From NCBI GenBank assembly GCA_016719925.1, contig JADJYC010000004.1, positions 256,368 to 320,367 of the forward strand: DNA of 64,000 nt, read 5' to 3'. Positions 20,060 through 30,198 of the stretch are shown here, in pieces. Position numbers and translations under genes: made by a program. Under the pieces are notes generated by a model. That model did no database searches. It worked only from the letters and a program-made list of their open reading frames with translations, and was not told the DNA's origin. Numbering within the stretch: the stretch's first letter is position 1; each line of letters starts with the position of its first letter. The DNA is from Crocinitomicaceae bacterium. Lineage in GTDB: Bacteria; Bacteroidota; Bacteroidia; Flavobacteriales_D; Crocinitomicaceae.

Positions 20060-21372
20060 ATGAAAAAAATTGCAGTTGTTGGAACGGGATATGTTGGACT
20101 GGTAACCGGCACTTGTTTTGCTGAAACCGGCAATCAAGTTATCTGCGTGGACATTGATGCTAAAAAAGTGGATCTGATGCGAAGCGGAAAAGTTCCTATT
20201 TATGAACCGCATCTGGATGTATTGTTTGAACGAAATATCCGTGATAAAAGACTTTCATTTACTACCAATTTGGATGAAGCAATTGAAGATGCTGAAATTA
20301 TTTTTCTTGCATTGCCTACACCACCGGGTGAAGATGGGTCTGCCGACCTGAGATATGTTTTAGGTGTTGCTGAAGAACTTGGCAAAAAAATAAAGAACTA
20401 CAAAGTTATTGTTGACAAATCAACTGTACCTGTAGGTACTGCTGAAAAAGTTCATGCTGCCGTTGCAAAAATGCCAAAGTAGAATTTGACATTGTTTCCA
20501 ATCCTGAATTTTTAAGAGAGGGATTTGCAGTAGATGATTTTTTAAAACCCGACAGAGTTGTTATTGGTACAAGTTCTGACCGTGCACGTAATGTGATGCG
20601 CGAACTTTACAAACCATTTGTACGACAGGGAAACCCGATCATCTTCATGGATGAAAAATCTGCAGAGCTTACCAAATATGCAGCCAATTCATTTCTTGCA
20701 ACCAAGATTACTTTCATGAATGAGATTGCAAATTTCTGTGAGAAAGTTGGAGCAGATGTGGATGATGTCAGAATTGGAATCGGATCTGATTCACGCATTG
20801 GAAAAAGATTTTTGTTTCCGGGAATTGGTTTTGGAGGAAGTTGTTTTCCAAAAGATGTTCAGGCTCTGGTAAAATCAGGAAAAGAAGTCGGGCATAATTT
20901 TCAAATCATAGATGCAGTTCTTAAAGTAAACGAAGGACAAAAAATCAGACTGATTGAAAAAGTGGAGAACTATTTTGGAAATCTGAAAGGAAAAAAATTA
21001 GCGATATGGGGACTTGCTTTTAAACCGGATACAGATGATATCCGCGAAGCACCTGCATTGTATATGATTGATGAATTGCTTGCAAAAGGTGCATCAGTTG
21101 TTGCATACGACCCGGAGGCAATGGAAAATGTGAAAGCAGTGTACGGATCAAAAATTACTTTTTCAGAAAATCAATATGATGTTCTTAAAGGCGCTGATGC
21201 ACTTTTAATTGCAACAGAATGGTCAGCGTTCAGAAATCCGGATTGGGAAACCATGAAAAAAAATCTGAATGAGAAATTAATTTTTGACGGCAGAAATCTT
21301 TTTGAACTGGATGAAATGAAAGAGATGGGATTTTATTACGAAAGTATCGGACGCAAAACTATTCTTCCATAA
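20060..21372 (+). CDS. ugd: UDP-glucose 6-dehydrogenase, frameshifted
   Basis: Oxidises UDP-glucose to UDP-glucuronate with NAD in two steps. Seen: VVGTGYVGLVTG, DKSTVPVGTA, SNPEFLREGFAV, the catalytic Cys in GFGGSCFPKD, and WGLAFKPDTDDIREAPA. One A is missing from the A5 at nt 20467-20471; adding it gives VAKNAKVEFDIVSNPEF. The repaired protein is about 438 residues, as expected. The ATG at 20060 follows wbpE by 11 bp and the stop abuts the uxs ATG, so its product UDP-GlcA feeds the next enzyme directly. Confidence 0.94.
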
Positions 21373-22368
21373 ATGAACGAACGCAAACGTATACTAATTA
21401 CTGGTGCTGCAGGTTTTCTGGGATCACATCTCTGTGACCGTTTTGTCAAAGAAGATTATCACGTGATAGCCATGGATAATCTGATCACCGGTCGTTTAAA
21501 AAATATTGAACATCTCTTTCCAAAAGAAAATTTTGAATTTTATAATCACGATGTAACCAAGTTCATTCATATTCCCGGAACACTGGATTACATTTTACAT
21601 TTTGCATCTCCCGCATCTCCCATTGACTATTTAAAAATTCCAATTCAAACTCTCAAAGTTGGTTCACTTGGAATTCATAATTGTCTTGGACTGGCAAAGG
21701 CAAAAAATGCGACACTGATGATTGCCTCTACTTCTGAAGTATATGGTGATCCGCAGGTTCATCCGCAGACAGAAGATTATTGGGGACATGTAAATCCAAT
21801 TGGTCCGCGCGGAGTTTATGATGAGGCAAAAAGATTTCAGGAAGCGATGGTTATGGCTTATCATAATTTTCACGGACTGGAAACACGTATTGTAAGAATA
21901 TTCAATACTTACGGGCCACGCATGCGTCTGAATGACGGACGTGTTTTACCTGCATTTATTGGTCAGGCCCTGAGGGGAGAAGACTTAACTATTTTTGGTG
22001 ACGGCTCACAAACAAGATCTTTCTGTTATGTAGATGATTTGGTAGAAGGCATTTTCAGATTACTGCATACAAAATATTATCTGCCGGTTAATATTGGTAA
22101 TCCGGATGAAATCACCATCAAAGAATTTGCTGAAGAAATTATTAAGCTAACGGGAACAACACAAAAAATAGTGTATCGTGAATTGCCTGAAAATGATCCG
22201 AAACAAAGACGCCCGGATATTACAAAGGCAAAAGAACTGCTTGGCTGGGAACCAAAAATATCACGTGCTGAAGGATTAAAAAGAACTTACGCCTATTTCA
22301 AAAGTTTGTCTGAAGATGAACTGAAAGAAGTGGATCATTACAATTTTGACAAATACATAATTAAATAA
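21373..22368 (+). CDS. uxs: UDP-glucuronate decarboxylase (UDP-xylose synthase family)
   Basis: Short-chain epimerase/dehydratase of 331 residues. It carries the NAD motif GAAGFLGSHLCDRF, STSEVYGDPQVHPQ, YWGHVNPIGPRGVYDEAKR (catalytic Tyr-x3-Lys) and FGDGSQTRSFCYVDD. The PIGPR-x-xYDExKR block is characteristic of UXS enzymes, which decarboxylate UDP-GlcA to UDP-xylose. ATG directly follows the ugd stop. A 4-epimerase-like activity cannot be excluded, but the motif block favours UXS. Confidence 0.88.
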   Translation: MNERKRILITGAAGFLGSHLCDRFVKEDYHVIAMDNLITGRLKNIEHLFPKENFEFYNHDVTKFIHIPGTLDYILHFASPASPIDYLKIPIQTLKVGSLGIHNCLGLAKAKNATLMIASTSEVYGDPQVHPQTEDYWGHVNPIGPRGVYDEAKRFQEAMVMAYHNFHGLETRIVRIFNTYGPRMRLNDGRVLPAFIGQALRGEDLTIFGDGSQTRSFCYVDDLVEGIFRLLHTKYYLPVNIGNPDEITIKEFAEEIIKLTGTTQKIVYRELPENDPKQRRPDITKAKELLGWEPKISRAEGLKRTYAYFKSLSEDELKEVDHYNFDKYIIK

Positions 22369-22379
22369 AGCTGACTTAA

Positions 22380-22964
22380 ATGTCTGATACAAAAAAAGAA
22401 TATTTTGCACATGAAACGGCTGTCATTGATGAAGGCTGTAACATTGGAAAAGGTACAAAAATCTGGCACTTTTCTCACGTCATGTCAAATTGTACAATTG
22501 GAGAAAACTGCAACCTTGGTCAAAATGTGGTAGTGTCACCGGATGTTACTTTAGGGAATAATGTAAAAGTTCAGAACAACGTTTCAATTTATACCGGTGT
22601 CGTTTGTGAAGATGATGTTTTTTTAGGACCATCCATGGTTTTTACCAATGTAATGAATCCACGAAGCGCGGTTAACAGAAGAGATCAATATCTGAAAACG
22701 CTGGTAAAAAAAGGAGCTTCCATTGGTGCAAATGCAACCATCGTTTGCGGAAACCCGATTGGTGAATATGCATTTATAGGTGCAGGTTCTGTAGTAACAA
22801 AAGAAGTTCCTGCTTATGCATTGCTTGTTGGAAATCCGGCAAAACAAATTGGATGGATGAGCAGTTACGGACATCGTCTGGAATTTAAAAACGGAGAAGC
22901 AACCTGTCCTGAAAGCGGAGAGGTTTATAAATTAGAAAATAACAGAGTAACACGAATTAAATAA
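22380..22964 (+). CDS. wbpD: UDP-3-amino sugar N-acetyltransferase (WbpD-like, left-handed beta-helix)
   Basis: 194 residues of hexapeptide repeats (IGKGTKIWHFSHVM, IGENCNLGQNVVV, LGNNVKVQNNVSI) forming a left-handed beta-helix. It then has FTNVMNPRSAVNRRDQYLKT and GANATIVCG, which match WbpD, the acetyl-CoA-dependent 3-N-acetyltransferase for UDP-GlcNAc3NA. Its stop overlaps the wbpB start by one base (TAATG). The four enzymes WbpE, WbpD, WbpB and a dehydrogenase together form the diacetamido-uronate route. Confidence 0.88.
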   Translation: MSDTKKEYFAHETAVIDEGCNIGKGTKIWHFSHVMSNCTIGENCNLGQNVVVSPDVTLGNNVKVQNNVSIYTGVVCEDDVFLGPSMVFTNVMNPRSAVNRRDQYLKTLVKKGASIGANATIVCGNPIGEYAFIGAGSVVTKEVPAYALLVGNPAKQIGWMSSYGHRLEFKNGEATCPESGEVYKLENNRVTRIK

Positions 22965-23987
22965 TGAGTGATTCAAAAAGATACAGTTTTGCAATTGTAG
23001 GTTGCGGACACATTGGAAAACGCCATGCAACCATGGTTAAAAGAAATCCTGAATCGGAACTGATTGCAATGGTTGATACACGCCCAAAAGACCAGTGCGG
23101 CGGAATGGAAGATTTTGAAGGTGTTCCGTTTTTCAATTCAATTGAAGAATTACTTGCCAGCAAACTGGAATATGATGTTGTAAATATCTGCACTCCAAAT
23201 GGTGTACATGCTGAACAATCAATTAAAGCTTTACAGTCAGGTCATCATGTGGTGTGTGAAAAACCAATGGGATTGAATAAAGATCAGTGTGAGAAAATTA
23301 TTTACACCGCGCTTCAGCAATCAAAACAGGTTTTTTGTGTGATGCAGAATCGTTATTCTCCGCCTTCTGAATGGATCAAAGAAGTAATCAGCAAAAAACT
23401 TCTTGGAGAAATATTCATGGTTCAGCTGAATTGCTACTGGAACCGTGATGAACGTTATTATAAAAAAGGAAACTGGAAAGGAGTTTACACAGTTCTCACA
23501 TTTCATCGACATCATGTATTGGTTGTTTGGAGATATCACCAACATTCAGGGAAAATTTGCAGACTTCACCCACAAGGACAATACTGATTTTGAAGATTCA
23601 GGATTTGTAAGTTTTGATTTTGTAAACGGCGGCATGGGTGCTATCAATTATTCTACTTCTGTTTATGATACAAATCTGGAAAGTTCGATGACCATTATCG
23701 GAAAAAACGGAAGTGTAAAAATAGGTGGTCAATATATGAATGAAATTGAAGTTTGCCATATAAAAGATTATACCATGCCAACACTTCGTCCATCCAATCC
23801 GGCAAATGACTACGGAGCTTACAAAGGTTCTGCTGCCAATCACCATCACATTATCGAAAATGTGGTGGACAGTTTAAAATCAAGAACACAACCTACAACA
23901 AACGCATTAGAAGGTTTGAAAGTGGTAGAAATAATTCAGCGCATTTATGATGTACGTGATCAGCAAATGCCTTCTTTAAAAAAATAG
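22964..23987 (+). CDS. wbpB: Gfo/Idh/MocA oxidoreductase (WbpB-like), internally deleted
   Basis: NAD-dependent 3-dehydrogenase of UDP-GlcNAcA. Seen: IVGCGHIGKRHATMV, CTPNGVHAEQS, CEKPMGLNKDQC and the C-terminal SAANHHHIIENVVDSL. At nt about 23479-23490 the frame changes: GNWKG is followed directly by FTQFSHFIDIMYWLFGDI. The usual segment between them, containing a conserved Asp-Gly-Gly, is missing, so the event looks like loss of about two dozen bases and not a one-base slip. If real, the enzyme would be inactive. Confidence 0.85.
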
Positions 23988-24012
23988 ATTAACAATATTA
24001 ATACAGAACACC

Positions 24013-25314
24013 ATGAGCAGTATTTACGAAAAACTTGTAAAAAAAGAAACCAAACTTGCAGTTATAGGTCTTGGATACGTAGGCTTACCAATTGCACTTG
24101 AGTTTGCAAAAAAAATTAAAGTGGTTGGATTTGACATCAACGCAAAACGCGTTGAGATGATGAAAAATAAAATTGACCCGAGTAATGAACTGGAATCATC
24201 TGCATTTGACGGATGCGATATTGAATTCACTGCAAATATCCATGACATGAAAGATGTTACATTTTTCATTGTAGCTGTTCCTACTCCAATTGACGCAAGT
24301 AATTTACCGGATTTAACTCCGCTTATTGGAGCAAGCCGGACCGTTGGAAAAGTATTGAAAAAAGGTGATTATGTTGTGTATGAATCAACTGTATATCCGG
24401 GATGTACAGAAGAAGATTGTATTCCAATTTTAGAAGCAGAATCCGGTTTAAAATTTCCGGGAGATTTTAAAGTTGGCTATTCACCAGAGAGAATAAATCC
24501 AGGAGATAAAGTTCACACACTTTCTTCAATTGTAAAAGTTACTTCAGGATGTGATGCAGAATCATCAGAACAAGTTGCTAAAGTTTACGAATTGGTTGTT
24601 ACTGCTGGTGTTCATCGCGCAGCGTCTATCAAAGTTGCCGAGGCAGCAAAAATTATTGAAAATACACAACGTGATGTAAACATCGCATTGATCAATGAAC
24701 TTTCAATTATTTTCAATCGTCTTGGAATTAATACTTACGACGTACTTGATGCTGCCGGAACAAAATGGAATTTCTTAAAGTTTCAGCCAGGTTTGGTTGG
24801 TGGTCACTGTATAGGAGTAGATCCATATTATCTGACTCACAAAGCAAAACAATTGGGTTACCATGCAAAAATCATCAACTCTGGACGTTATGTAAATGAC
24901 TCCATGGGATTCTACGTTGGAAAACAAACCGTGAAAAAAATGATTGGTCATGGTGTAAATCCGATGGAATCCAAAGTACTTATCATGGGTGCAACTTTTA
25001 AAGAAGATGTTTCCGATATCAGAAATTCAAAGGTTGTTAACGTGATTTCTGAACTTGAATCATTTGCCTGCAAAGTAGATGTAATTGATCCGCATGCTGA
25101 TTCAGAAGAAGTAAAACATGAATACGGATTTACTTTGTGTGAAAAACCAACCAATGATTACGACGCAATTATCATTGCAGTAAATCACAAAGAGTACGCT
25201 AATTATTCAGAAGCTGATCTGAGAAAAATGCTGAAAAGCGACAAGGGATTGATTGTTGATTTGAAAGGAATTTATAAAGGCAAGATTAAGAATTTGGATT
25301 ATTGGTCGTTGTAA
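24013..25314 (+). CDS. UDP-N-acetyl-hexosamine 6-dehydrogenase (TviB/WbpO type)
   Basis: 433 residues, intact. Seen: VIGLGYVGLPIALEFAK, VAVPTPIDASNLPDLTP, ESTVYPGCTEEDC, GYSPERINPGD and the catalytic Cys in LVGGHCIGVDPYYL, then MGATFKEDVSDIRNSKV. The STVYPGCTEE form is typical of the TviB/WbpO branch, which oxidises UDP-GlcNAc or UDP-GalNAc to the uronate. It would supply the substrate of WbpB. Whether the sugar is gluco or galacto cannot be told. Confidence 0.88.
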   Translation: MSSIYEKLVKKETKLAVIGLGYVGLPIALEFAKKIKVVGFDINAKRVEMMKNKIDPSNELESSAFDGCDIEFTANIHDMKDVTFFIVAVPTPIDASNLPDLTPLIGASRTVGKVLKKGDYVVYESTVYPGCTEEDCIPILEAESGLKFPGDFKVGYSPERINPGDKVHTLSSIVKVTSGCDAESSEQVAKVYELVVTAGVHRAASIKVAEAAKIIENTQRDVNIALINELSIIFNRLGINTYDVLDAAGTKWNFLKFQPGLVGGHCIGVDPYYLTHKAKQLGYHAKIINSGRYVNDSMGFYVGKQTVKKMIGHGVNPMESKVLIMGATFKEDVSDIRNSKVVNVISELESFACKVDVIDPHADSEEVKHEYGFTLCEKPTNDYDAIIIAVNHKEYANYSEADLRKMLKSDKGLIVDLKGIYKGKIKNLDYWSL

Positions 25315-25569
25315 GTGATAAATCACAAATTCCAAAATAAGCCGTCTCAAAAAAAAACCGTAGTAGGCGCAGGTCGCGACCTGCGCCTACGGTTTTTTTT
25401 GCGACCTTCGTCTGCGGTTTTTTTTTACGCCCTCCACATTTTTCCTGATCATAATTTCCCGTATTAATAGATCATCAACTAGGGATTTTTAATCTTAAAT
25501 TTTTATAAAAACCAAAATTCAAAACGTCATTTGGCGTTTTATCTTTATTTTTAAATGAAATAGATTCAT
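25315..25569. other. Intergenic DNA with a terminator-like palindrome and a second hairpin
   Basis: Besides the palindrome at 25.35 kb, a partial copy (GCGACCTTCGTCTGCGG plus T9) lies at about 25401-25426. A hairpin AAAACG-8 nt-CGTTTT is at 25521-25540 before rmlB. No reading frame of note. rmlB probably has its own promoter here, although no exact TAnnTTTG is seen. Confidence 0.5.
25351..25400. repeat. Imperfect palindrome of the CAGGTCGCGACCTG family, terminator-like
   Basis: Arms meet at 25376/25377: 14 paired bases (TAGGCGCAGGTCG side), a 3-nt TAG bulge on the left, then ACCG/CGGT and flanking A and T runs. On the plus strand the stem ends in T8, so it can serve as an intrinsic terminator for the sugar-nucleotide operon. 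The core is shared with the palindromes at 7.6 and 26.6 kb, but the outer arm differs. Confidence 0.8.
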
Positions 25570-26619
25570 ATGTCTCAAAAAAACATATTAATAACCGGCG
25601 GTGCCGGCTTCATCGGCTCTCATGTTGTACGCTTATTCGTCAATAAATATCCTGAGTATAAAATCATTAATCTGGACAAATTGACTTATGCGGGTAATCT
25701 GGAAAACATAAGGGATATTGAATCAAAACCCAATTACAAATTTGTAAAAGGAGATATTCAGGACAAAGACTTTCTTGTTTCACTTTTTGAATCTGAAAAA
25801 ATTTCTCACGTCATTCATCTGGCTGCGGAATCACATGTTGACCGTTCCATTTCAGGGCCCATGGATTTTATCATGACCAACATTGTTGGTACCGCTAATT
25901 TACTTGAAGCTGCACGATCAAGCTGGAAAGAAGGTGACCACATTTTTTATCATGTTTCAACAGATGAAGTTTATGGTTCATTGGGTGATGAAGGATTTTT
26001 TACTGAGAAAACCGGTTATGATCCCAGAAGTCCGTACTCTGCATCAAAAGCAAGTTCAGATCATTTGGTAAGAGCTTATTATCACACGTATAAATTGCCG
26101 GTTAAACTTTCCAACTGTTCTAACAATTACGGCTCACATCATTTTCCGGAAAAATTGATTCCGCTGATGATCAACAACATTAAAAACAACAAGCCACTGC
26201 CTGTTTACGGCAAAGGTGAAAATGTTCGCGACCGCCCGTGGGTAGAAGATCATGCAAGAGCAATTGACACTATTTTTCACAACGGAAAAATTGGAGAAAG
26301 TTATAATGTTGGTGGCTGGAATGAATGGACCAATATTGCGCTGGTCAAATTTCTTTGTCAGATCATGGACCGGAAATTAAACCGGCAGCCGGGAGAATCA
26401 GAAAAACTGATTACTTATGTGACAGACCGCGCCGGGCACGATTTACGTTACGCGATTGATGCAACCAAAATAAAAAACGAACTGGGCTGGGAACCTTCAA
26501 TCAAATTTGAAGAGGGTCTTGAAAAAACAGTTGACTGGTATCTTCAGAATGAGAAATGGGTGAATGACATAACTTCAGGCGAATATCAAAAATATTACGC
26601 GGCACATTACAATAGTTGA
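25570..26619 (+). CDS. rmlB: dTDP-glucose 4,6-dehydratase
   Basis: 349 residues, intact. It has ITGGAGFIGSHVV (NAD site), the HVSTDEVYGSLG block with the catalytic Asp-Glu pair, YSASKASSDHLVRAY (Tyr-x3-Lys), and NCSNNYGSHHFPEKL. It makes dTDP-4-keto-6-deoxyglucose, precursor of rhamnose and other deoxysugars. rmlA, rmlC and rmlD are not in the window, so the final sugar is open. It is separated from the upstream operon by a likely terminator. Confidence 0.95.
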   Translation: MSQKNILITGGAGFIGSHVVRLFVNKYPEYKIINLDKLTYAGNLENIRDIESKPNYKFVKGDIQDKDFLVSLFESEKISHVIHLAAESHVDRSISGPMDFIMTNIVGTANLLEAARSSWKEGDHIFYHVSTDEVYGSLGDEGFFTEKTGYDPRSPYSASKASSDHLVRAYYHTYKLPVKLSNCSNNYGSHHFPEKLIPLMINNIKNNKPLPVYGKGENVRDRPWVEDHARAIDTIFHNGKIGESYNVGGWNEWTNIALVKFLCQIMDRKLNRQPGESEKLITYVTDRAGHDLRYAIDATKIKNELGWEPSIKFEEGLEKTVDWYLQNEKWVNDITSGEYQKYYAAHYNS

Positions 26620-26631
26620 ATCTTCTCACCA

Positions 26632-26673
26632 CGCATTCGTAGGGTCAGGTCGCGACCTGACCCTACGAATGCG
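26632..26673. repeat. 42-bp perfect palindrome between convergent genes
   Basis: Two 21-bp arms (CGCATTCGTAGGGTCAGGTCG inward) meet at 26652/26653. A second half copy (GCGACCTGACCCTA) follows to 26686. It lies exactly between the rmlB stop (26619) and the stop of the convergent CAP-like gene (26700), so it is placed to end both transcripts. Same core as the elements at 7.6 and 25.35 kb. Confidence 0.85.
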
Positions 26674-26699
26674 CGACCTGACCCTATGGTCCGTTGCGG

Positions 26700-27479
26700 T
26701 TACTCCTCCAATTTATTTTCATCATCCTCCATCAATCCGCGCGGTACTTTTATATTCTGTAATTGTTTACCGCCAAAAATCAAAATCACAAAAATACGCG
26801 GACGGGCATTTCTGTTCAATGATTGTTTATCAATCTTTAATGCCACACCTACCCTGCTGAATTTTTTTGACAAAAAATCTTTCTGTACATCCCTTTTGAA
26901 AGAAAGTCAATCAACCTTTCAGCAAATTGCTGTTCAGTGACAGATTCAACAGGCACATCTTCCAACTGTTCAGGATTTTCAGGATCAGATGCCTTTGTCT
27001 TTCTGCCATAATATAAGTTTGTATTGCTCTTGCCAATTCTGTCATCGTAATGAAAAAGGGGAAGCAAATTTTAAATCAAGCATGTCAATACAAAACGCAT
27101 GAGCTGAATAAAGTTTATATTTTGACTCTTCACGCTGAAGCGCGTACTTGATGTTTTGTTTTTCAACCGCCCAGATTTTCCCGTAAGTAAATTTGCTTCT
27201 TGCAAACGTAGTGATGCCGCTGCGGGCAATTCTGTTCAGCAAAGAATCCTGAATCAATTCGGGTTTAAATCTTCTGCTCCTTTCATTTTTCAAAATTGAA
27301 ACAAACAACCCACTCAGATGATCAGCATCTAAATTCAGCAAATCTATTCTGCCGACAGATGGCTGCAACTGATCATTGTAAAAATAGTTTTCTGCTTCAT
27401 GCACATGATTCAGAAACATTTTGTTTTGAGCCTGAACCTTAAATGAAAAGAACAGAAAAAAAACGGCACTAATTTTCAT
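26700..27479 (-). CDS. Secreted CAP/SCP-like protein, frameshifted
   Basis: Signal peptide MKISAVFFLFFSFKVQAQ. A helical region with ILKNERSRRFKPELIQDSLLNRIARSG resembles the start of CAP-superfamily domains. Two shifts are seen. One extra base near nt 27055-27060 gives ASLFHYDDRIGKSN. One missing A near nt 26888 gives MYRKDFLSKKFSRVGVALKID. The corrected end (LEE, stop at 26700) extends the gene about 150 bp beyond the first stop. About 259 residues. The family call is tentative. Its start overlaps the LRR gene stop by 11 bp. Confidence 0.6.
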
Positions 27480-30053
27480 ATGAAATCAGTTTGATGAATG
27501 TTTCCCGGTCCATTTTCCCAGGGTCATACAACTTAAGTTCAGTATGTCTGTTACTGCGCATGTTCATCCAGCTGTGATAAATTCCAACCAAACCGGACGC
27601 AAAAAATACCACAACAGAAGTCTTATTGAGTTTATGCATAAAAACCTCATCGTTTTCATCATATTGCATCACACCGTTTATGGAATGATCTACTACATAA
27701 ATATCTTCTGCCTTTTCTTTGATTTTATCCAGATCTTCATTTACAAACTCTTTGGAAATAGGTTCTGGCTGTGGCAAACGCACTCTTGAATCTGCATTAT
27801 GCAAACCAAAAGATAAAATAGTAAAAGCGATAGAAGCTGAAGTGCCGATAATCTGACCGGCGCTGTTACGTTTCATCTTATCCAGATAAATTATCTCCAT
27901 CGATTTTCTCTTTTCTTCATCGGCTAGATCTTTCAGAATCTGTACACGTTTTGTGATTTCTGAATTTAATCTTCTGAAATTCGAGTTTTGCATTCTTTTG
28001 GATTTTTTCCAGGCCATGGAATACTGACTGAAAAACCGCTTATTCTCATTTAAAGATCCTCCGGCATCCATGGTGTGAGATAAAAGTGTAACAGGAATAG
28101 TAAATTCTTCCTTTTTGAATTTGAAGTGAAGATTATACCGGTCATTTTCCAGATCAGGTAAAAGATTAATTTCTGAAATAAAATAGGGACCTCTCCGCGT
28201 GTAAAATTCTTTACTCCACCAACGAACTCTTAATCGTCTGTACTTATTCTGACAATACCTGCTGATACTGTCAATTTTTGTAAAGAGTGCGTCTGCCTCT
28301 GGTCCTTCATAAATAAACTTTTTTGTTGTCAATAAATCAGCGATATAATTTTGATTGTGCACTTCCAAAGCAGCTGTACCAAATCTTACGTTTTTTGGAA
28401 TATCTCTGGTTTTATATTTTTTAAATGTTATTTCAAATGAATTCATTTTCTTGTTTTTCTTCACCACCGGTAAATATCTGTGACCGACAAAAGCAACCTG
28501 CGAATTAACTTTACTAATAAAATCTTCCTCCTCCATGACAGAATCCTGATTCAATTCAGAAAACAAATAGGGTTCAAAATGGAATCGTTTCCAATCACAT
28601 CCCAGTCGCCATTTTCATTCAGCGTAAAAATTTCCATTTCAGGATCTATGGAATTGGAATACATTTCAACCTGTACAGGTTGTTCAGGGTTTACAAAAAG
28701 GGCATTGCCATTTACATCAGAAGCATTAAGTTCAAACATACCACCGGATGAAAATAAAAATGTTTCATCATCCTTATCAGATGTCATAGTAATACCAGAC
28801 AGCAAAATTTCAGCAGGTGTAACAAATTCACGGTACTCAAGTTTTACAGGTCCGTTATAAATATTACCGTTCTCATCTAAAATTCCTTCAGCCGGAATTG
28901 AAAATTCAGATCTTCCGATTTCGATATCCTGATCAATTCCTGCAGTCATATTCACAACTGTGGGCTTTGAAACAAATTCAGGAATAGGCGGATGAACACC
29001 ACTATCCTTTTTTACCGGTTCTTTAAACATCAGTTTCACATCCGGTCTTCTATTTTTAAATTCATTCAAAGAAGATTTTTCAATTTTATTTCCCCTGACG
29101 TCCAGCCATTTCAATTCTGAAATTCCGCTCAGGGGCCGTATATCCAATTCACCCAATTGGTAAAGGGAAATACTGTCAGCCTTCAGGTTCAGGAACTCAG
29201 TCAGTGACAAAGGATTCATTTTTGAGAAGTGAACAAAATCGGGTTTTACAAAATCGTTCAATACCTCAACAACCGCTGACGGTTTTTCAAACTGACAGTT
29301 TTCAAAATACAGCTGATCAATTTTGGTTGAAAGATTTGTTCTGACAAAATTATTCACTGATGAATTTTTAATAATTAACCGGTGGACATTCAGCAGGGAA
29401 AATTCCTTTGGAAAAAAATCAAGATTACTTAATGTGATTTCATCCAGCTGATCAAAATAACTGAGTATTGAGAGTACGGAAGAGGCCTGCAGCCCTTCGT
29501 TATCACTGAAATCAATAGCCTTCAATGACCACCAGTAATTTACCACCCATGAAATATTTCTGAGCTTGTTTGACGAAACATTTATTTTTTCAAGATTTGA
29601 TAACTCCATAAATGTGTAAGGCAATGAAGTCAGTCTGTTGAAAGATATATCCAGATTTTTTAATCCAGCTTGCCTGTTCAAGGAAGAAGGAACATATAAT
29701 AAATTGCATTTGTGCAAGGTTAGGTCTGTCAATCTGAATTTTGCATTTTCAAAAACTTTATCAAGATCCATTGGATTCAATCCCCTGTTCATGGAAAGAT
29801 CCAGTTTTTTCAAAGCAGACAATTCAGAAAACTCACCCGGAATATTGACAATTCCATTGTTACTCAGATTAAGCGAAACCAGATTTTTACACTTAAAAAC
29901 CTGATCAGGTACTTCAGTCAGTCCTTTGTTTGAGAAATTAATATAGATTATGATTGCTTCGTTCCCGTTGATTTCAGAAATATCCGAAACATAAATAGAA
30001 TAAGCGGGAGAAAAAGCAGTCAGTAAAATTACTGCGGTAATAATTGATTTCAT
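27469..30053 (-). CDS. Exported leucine-rich-repeat protein of unknown function, frameshifted
   Basis: The ATG at 30053 gives a signal peptide (MKSIITAVILLTAFSPAYS). Then come about eight LRRs (LVSLNLSNNGIVNIPGEF, LKNLDISFNRLTSLP), a beta domain with FSIPAEGILDENGNIYNGPVKL and FTPAEILLSGI-like text, and a long mixed C-terminal region with a hydrophobic stretch (VVVFFASGLVGIYHSW). The two parts are joined by a missing base near nt 28566-28570 (NPYLFSELNQDSV), so this is one protein of about 860 residues. LRRs imply protein binding. The IPA...PAEILLSG domain recurs in Bacteroidota surface proteins, but I know no function for it. Confidence 0.65.
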
Positions 30054-30198
30054 AAGCGTGGATTTAGAGGATGGCCCGGCCAAAAAAAGTACCTTACCAT
30101 ACACTATAATGTATCAATTATGAAAATGTAACCGGTTGAATGAAAAAAAATCAGAACCAAAGGCAGATTGCGATGTCGAAACATGTTCTAGTAATCCG

